A stretch of 23,238 nucleotides of DNA from a virus. The notes beneath the pieces are model-generated. The model was not told the origin of the DNA. It did not search any database and was given only the letters and a program-made list of their open reading frames with translations. This document shows positions 19,390 to 23,238 of the stretch, in pieces. The translations under genes and the position numbers were made by a program. The DNA is taken from the IMG/VR virus record IMGVR_UViG_3300035698_001452, positions 1-23,238 of that record, one strand, 5' to 3'. Within the stretch, counting starts at the first letter, position 1. Each line of letters begins with the position of its first letter.

Positions 19390-21680
19390 CAGCTGTATAC
19401 CCAGATAGCCTACGCGTAGAGGCTTATCTTGTTGCAACGTGGACTGACATCACATCTGATGTTATACGAGAGCCAATCGCTGCAAATTGGGGGATAACGA
19501 ATAATACAGCGGTTGACCTTGTTGCAGACGGGGGATCGCTGGTTTTTCTATTAAATAACGTTGACGATAAATATATTCCGGGGCACACTTCCGCGACTAC
19601 AGGTTGGGATAAGAACACGCCCATTCGCCTTTTCGTTGTTTACCAGGATGATGATTATGTGAGGTTTCGGGGGTACGTTGACGATCTTGATATTATCTCG
19701 GAGGATTTTAACAGAAAACAGGTACGCGTCACTTGTATTGACTACATGGATTATTTAGCAAAAACCCCGCTTGTAAGCCCGGCAATCCAGGAAGACAAGA
19801 GAGCAGACGAAGCCCTCACGACCCTTGTCGCCGCGCTTCCTATCGCGCCACAATCTACCAGTTATGAAGAAGGACAGGAAACTTTTCTAACTGTGTTTGA
19901 CGCGGTTACACCAAAGACAAAAGCATACAGTGAAGCGGTCAAGCTGGTGAATTCGGAGTTCGGTTATCTTTACTCGAAAAAAGATAAGATAAACGGTGAA
20001 ACGCTGGTATTTGAAGACAGGCATTTCAGAAACGGACTTAGGACATTATCTCAAGTGCCTATAGAAAGAGGCTACAGCTTATTATTAGAAACGGGAGATC
20101 ATTTATTGCTTGAGGATAGCGGTAATCTTCTTTTAGACAAATTGCCGTTCGATGCTGAATTTGACAACAGCATGACTTCTTTAAAAATACAGTATGGAGA
20201 GGATGTAGTCAACTTCTTCAAAACCACGGCGTACCCAAAGGGGATAAGCGCAAGCGCAGAAGTATTATTTAACCTTGAGTCAACGATTGAATTAGGATCT
20301 GGAGAGGTACTCGTTTTTAGAACAAACTATGCAGACCCAACAGGCGGTAATCAGATAAATGCGGTCAGCACTTCTATGGAAACACCCGTTGCCACGACCG
20401 ACTATTTATTAAATGCGCAATCTGATGGAGGCGGCGCAGACCTGACAGCGAATTTTACAGTGACAGCGGATTACGGCACGGACGGGGTCGGTTACACCCT
20501 CAGGAATTCAAGCGCATCTATTGGCTATGTTACGCATCTACAGGCCCGTGGAATTGGCGTGTATTCTTATAACCCGATTAGTGACGAGGCAAAAAGCGCG
20601 GCGTCCCAATTGGCATACGGGTATCATGTGCAGAAAATAGACCAGCGATACCAACAGACGCCTGAACTTGGGCAGAGAATGGGGAATACAATCGTTGGTT
20701 TAGAAAAAGATCCGCGTGTTGATTTGCAAAAAGTTAGATTTGTTGCTAATAGAAGCGTGGAGCTTATGGCTGCATTTCTTACGTTGGACGTAGGCGATTT
20801 GATACACATAAAAGAAGACGATGCAGAGATAGATGATTATTTTTATATTCAAGGAGTAGATTTCATGATAGATTTGGGTGGTGTTATTCGTTTCACTTGG
20901 ACGGTGGCATTGATGATCAGCTTGATATCTGGTGGTCTTACGCCAGTTGCTATCGAGTTCTTTGGCGCCGGTTCTGACGATGGCACGTTCTACGGGGTTG
21001 TCCCGGAAGTGCTTAATCTGGAAAAAAGAACTATGGCCGCATGGGTAAAGATACCCGCGTTTTCTGGAACTTCCAGGACAATATTTTCTTTGAATGGCGA
21101 CGGTGCAAGAACCTTTTTTTATTCTGGCTCTGATGGAAAACTAAAATTTTATTCAACCGTTTATACGGGTGCTGCTGGGTGGTGGGTAGCAGACAATACT
21201 CATGCAGTAGACACATTGATACACGTAGCAGTGACGCATGATGTTTCCGTTAACGAACTGGCAGATCCAATATTGTATATCAACGGATCGGCAATTGCAA
21301 TAACAGAAAGCTTAACACCAGCCGGAACAAGATTGTCAGAAACAGGCAAGAGGCTCGGAATTGGAAAAGTGTACTACTTACTGGATTATGAGATGGAAGG
21401 GCAAATTGCTGATCCGCGAATTCATGATGTTATTCTAACCTCTACCGAATTGACGACGCTTTATAATGCCGGTAACCCGGACGAGTCCCTTGTAACTCGT
21501 GGTTTAGTGTTTCAGGGATTTAATGTCAAAACGGCTGATTATGCTGGGTTGTTGGATACCGTTCTTGATAATTCGGACAAATTGATAGATAATATTTACA
21601 ACGTCATTGGCGCATCTGATAGTTCAGCCGATGGAACCGGTGGCGACGACGGCACTGCAACCTTGAGAGTATTCCCGTAG
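19386..21680 (+). CDS. Tail tip/hub protein with C-terminal LamG-like lectin domain
   Basis: The 764-aa protein directly follows the tape measure, where Dit/hub (Tal) proteins lie. Residues 1-130 contain a distal-tail/hub-like strand pattern (FRGYVDDLDIISEDFNRKQ, then VRVTCIDYMDYLAKTPLVSP). Residues about 235-252 carry the repeat LLLETGDHLLLEDSGNLLLD, seen in many phage tip proteins. Residues about 520-715 are a concanavalin/LamG-type fold: EKRTMAAWVKIPAF, RTIFSLNG, GKLKFYSTV, THAVDTLIHVAVTHD, PILYINGSA, GIGKV and MEGQIADPRIHDVILTSTEL. The latter probably binds host surface glycans. No separate Dit gene is seen between this and the tape measure, so the N-terminal part may fulfil that role. 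Confidence 0.8.
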   Translation: MTAVYPDSLRVEAYLVATWTDITSDVIREPIAANWGITNNTAVDLVADGGSLVFLLNNVDDKYIPGHTSATTGWDKNTPIRLFVVYQDDDYVRFRGYVDDLDIISEDFNRKQVRVTCIDYMDYLAKTPLVSPAIQEDKRADEALTTLVAALPIAPQSTSYEEGQETFLTVFDAVTPKTKAYSEAVKLVNSEFGYLYSKKDKINGETLVFEDRHFRNGLRTLSQVPIERGYSLLLETGDHLLLEDSGNLLLDKLPFDAEFDNSMTSLKIQYGEDVVNFFKTTAYPKGISASAEVLFNLESTIELGSGEVLVFRTNYADPTGGNQINAVSTSMETPVATTDYLLNAQSDGGGADLTANFTVTADYGTDGVGYTLRNSSASIGYVTHLQARGIGVYSYNPISDEAKSAASQLAYGYHVQKIDQRYQQTPELGQRMGNTIVGLEKDPRVDLQKVRFVANRSVELMAAFLTLDVGDLIHIKEDDAEIDDYFYIQGVDFMIDLGGVIRFTWTVALMISLISGGLTPVAIEFFGAGSDDGTFYGVVPEVLNLEKRTMAAWVKIPAFSGTSRTIFSLNGDGARTFFYSGSDGKLKFYSTVYTGAAGWWVADNTHAVDTLIHVAVTHDVSVNELADPILYINGSAIAITESLTPAGTRLSETGKRLGIGKVYYLLDYEMEGQIADPRIHDVILTSTELTTLYNAGNPDESLVTRGLVFQGFNVKTADYAGLLDTVLDNSDKLIDNIYNVIGASDSSADGTGGDDGTATLRVFP

Positions 21681-21690
21681 GAGAAAAACG

Positions 21691-23133
21691 ATGGCAGATA
21701 CAAAACTTACTGATCTAACTGCACTTACCGCTCCAATATCGACAGATATGATGTACGTTGTTGATGATCCCGGAGTCTCTTCGTTATCCAAGAAGGTAAC
21801 TATCGGCAATCTCTATGAGGGCGCATTTGCAACGGCTACTGAAAAGACCGTCTCTGGTGGAGTTCTTACGGTTGATCTGAATAGCCACAAGGTACAACCA
21901 CAATCAGGAACAGCAGACGATATTGATACTATATCAGGGATGCCGGATGACACTACCCTGTTTCTTTGGCCTTCTGATGAAGGCACAGACATACTCACCT
22001 TCAAGCACGGAACTGGGAACCTGTCTTGTTTTGGCGGTCTTGATATTAAATTAATCGAAGGTATGGTTATTTGTCAATATGACGGGACAACTGTTTATGT
22101 AAATGGTGGGAATACTTATGTCGGTAATAACGTCCTCATCAATAGCAGAATGCAAGTTCCGCAACGTGGCACATCGTTCACAGCTGCAACAACACCAGCC
22201 AACTCAGACGATACCTATCTGTTGGATAGGTGGGTATTGTTGTCTGACGGAAATGATATTGTAGATGTGTCGCAGGAAACAACAACAATTCCAACCAGCG
22301 GGACATCGGCTGCAAAATTCCTGATTGCAACAGAAGATAAAAAATTCGGCTTCCTGCAAATCTTGGAGAATAAAGATTCGTTGTCGCTTGTGGGAGGTGT
22401 GGTATCGCTTTCATTCAAAGCGGCTATGGCTGCAGGCGACACATCAACGTTACTTAGAGCGGCGGTGATCTCTTGGAGTAGTACGGCAGACACCGTGACA
22501 AGAGACGTTGTTTCGGCGTGGAATGCAGAAGGAACAAATCCGACACTGGCGGAAAACTGGACTTATGAAAACACCCCGGCGGCACTTTCAGCGTTGACAG
22601 CCACTTACCAAACATTCACTATTGAAAATATTTCAGTTGACACCGCATCTACTGCGAATGTTGCGGTCTTTATTTGGTCTGATGATATGACGAATGCAGC
22701 CGGAGATATTGTTTATCTGACAGACGTCGAACTTGAAACAGGAAGAACAGCAACACCATTCAGAACGAGGGGTGTTGGTTTTACGGAGGAATTAGTGCTG
22801 TGTAAACGCTACTACAAAAAATCTTATACAGACGGAGTGTTTGCGGGAGCCGTTACTTCAACCGGAAAACTTGTTGGGATAGTTGCAAACACTTTTTATT
22901 TGGTGTTTGATTACATGCCGTTTGGAATACCTATGCGGGCTGCCCCGACCATAACGTGCTACTCACCCGCAACAGGAGCGAGCGGAAAAGCCAGGGACTC
23001 TTCAGGGGCGGCGGATGTGGATTTTATAGGGATAAACATGGCTACCAATGGTACAAGATTTTACAATAGCGGTGGAGGACTGACAGCACCAAGAACTACA
23101 GAGTGGCACTATACAGCAGAAGCGGAGTTATAA
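21691..23133 (+). CDS. Tail fibre / receptor-binding protein
   Basis: A 480-aa protein beginning with MADTKLTDLTALTAPISTDM, the common N-terminal anchor of tail fibres. The motif NNVLINSRMQVPQRGTSFT lies at residues 146-164 (compare the 'NLLINGaFQIWQRGTSF' class). A jelly-roll carbohydrate-binding-like domain follows to about residue 360, with YLLDRWVLL, TTYQTFTIENI-type strands and VELETGRTATPF. The C-terminal part (LCKRYYKKS to the end) may be the receptor-binding tip. AGGAG (21679-21683) is the ribosome site. It should trimerise; no enzyme signature and no intramolecular chaperone are seen. Confidence 0.85.
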   Translation: MADTKLTDLTALTAPISTDMMYVVDDPGVSSLSKKVTIGNLYEGAFATATEKTVSGGVLTVDLNSHKVQPQSGTADDIDTISGMPDDTTLFLWPSDEGTDILTFKHGTGNLSCFGGLDIKLIEGMVICQYDGTTVYVNGGNTYVGNNVLINSRMQVPQRGTSFTAATTPANSDDTYLLDRWVLLSDGNDIVDVSQETTTIPTSGTSAAKFLIATEDKKFGFLQILENKDSLSLVGGVVSLSFKAAMAAGDTSTLLRAAVISWSSTADTVTRDVVSAWNAEGTNPTLAENWTYENTPAALSALTATYQTFTIENISVDTASTANVAVFIWSDDMTNAAGDIVYLTDVELETGRTATPFRTRGVGFTEELVLCKRYYKKSYTDGVFAGAVTSTGKLVGIVANTFYLVFDYMPFGIPMRAAPTITCYSPATGASGKARDSSGAADVDFIGINMATNGTRFYNSGGGLTAPRTTEWHYTAEAEL

Positions 23134-23134
23134 A

Positions 23135-23238
23135 ATGACAAAAAAATATAAGCTGACAAACGAGGATGTTGTGATCATATCTGATACAGGAGGGTCATTC
23201 GATCCAAATTCTAAAAATATAGATGCGATTAATTATAA
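23135..23238 (+). CDS. Tail fibre-associated protein, 3'-truncated by the window end
   Basis: ATG 23135 starts one base after the fibre stop, and the frame is open to the window end (about 34 codons). The visible residues, MTKKYKLTNEDVVIISDTGG and then SFDPNSKNIDAINY, resemble the start of small phage proteins behind fibre genes. Those typically begin with a Tyr-Lys-Leu lead and a 'd...V.R..DG..IP.D..N.D' core. The function is probably fibre assembly or decoration, by position. Too short for a firm call. Confidence 0.6.
   Translation, partial: MTKKYKLTNEDVVIISDTGGSFDPNSKNIDAINY

Overview
The window is a stretch of a tailed double-stranded DNA bacteriophage (class Caudoviricetes). It shows siphovirus architecture: a TerS/TerL-portal-MuF-scaffold-capsid block, a head-tail connector and tail terminator set, major tail proteins, a G/GT-type frameshifted tail assembly chaperone pair, a tape measure, a tail tip protein and a fibre. 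Every recognised gene is on the + strand except one HNH endonuclease gene at 10544-11092. Genes are packed with ATGA/TAATG overlaps and mostly Shine-Dalgarno starts, so the host is a bacterium. Nothing here identifies the host further. No integrase, repressor, lysis gene, tRNA or CRISPR array is visible, so virulent or temperate lifestyle cannot be decided.

Layout. Positions 1-2424 are the end of an accessory/DNA-metabolism module: a small partial ORF, a PAPS-reductase-like PP-loop protein, a VRR-NUC-like nuclease, an HNH protein and a 217-aa protein of unknown function with a possible helix-turn-helix. Positions 2421-2638 hold a compact control region. It contains a near-consensus extended -10 promoter, about 115 nt of structured non-coding sequence, an intrinsic terminator and then a second promoter. 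The late genes follow: a 17-codon leader ORF, a 72-aa ORF, TerS, TerL, portal, and a MuF head protein carrying a C-terminal HExxH metallopeptidase-like domain. After these come two small unknown ORFs, the scaffold, a small capsid-associated protein and the major capsid protein.

The inverted HNH gene sits directly behind the capsid gene. In its upstream region is a 20-bp inverted repeat whose loop can pair with a downstream segment as a 10-bp pseudoknot. Rightward, genes resume with a beta-helix-like virion protein, small structural ORFs, a DUF115/glycosyltransferase-like protein, a virion protein followed by an overlapping Ig-like domain ORF across an ATGG repeat, connector proteins, and two tandem paralogous major tail proteins. 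The first of the two carries an inserted domain of about 115 aa. The tail assembly chaperones, tape measure, tail tip protein with LamG domain and fibre complete the tail, and a last gene is cut by the window end.

Most notable points: (i) the promoter-short RNA-terminator cassette at the entrance of the late operon, laid out like lambda pR'-6S-tR', directly behind an uncharacterised gene; (ii) the MuF-metallopeptidase fusion with two orphan small genes behind it; (iii) the pseudoknot-forming element upstream of the inverted HNH gene; (iv) the overlapping double slippery site, the ATGG repeat at the Ig-domain junction, and the split major tail protein pair. All function calls come from reading the sequence and recalling families; no database search was run.
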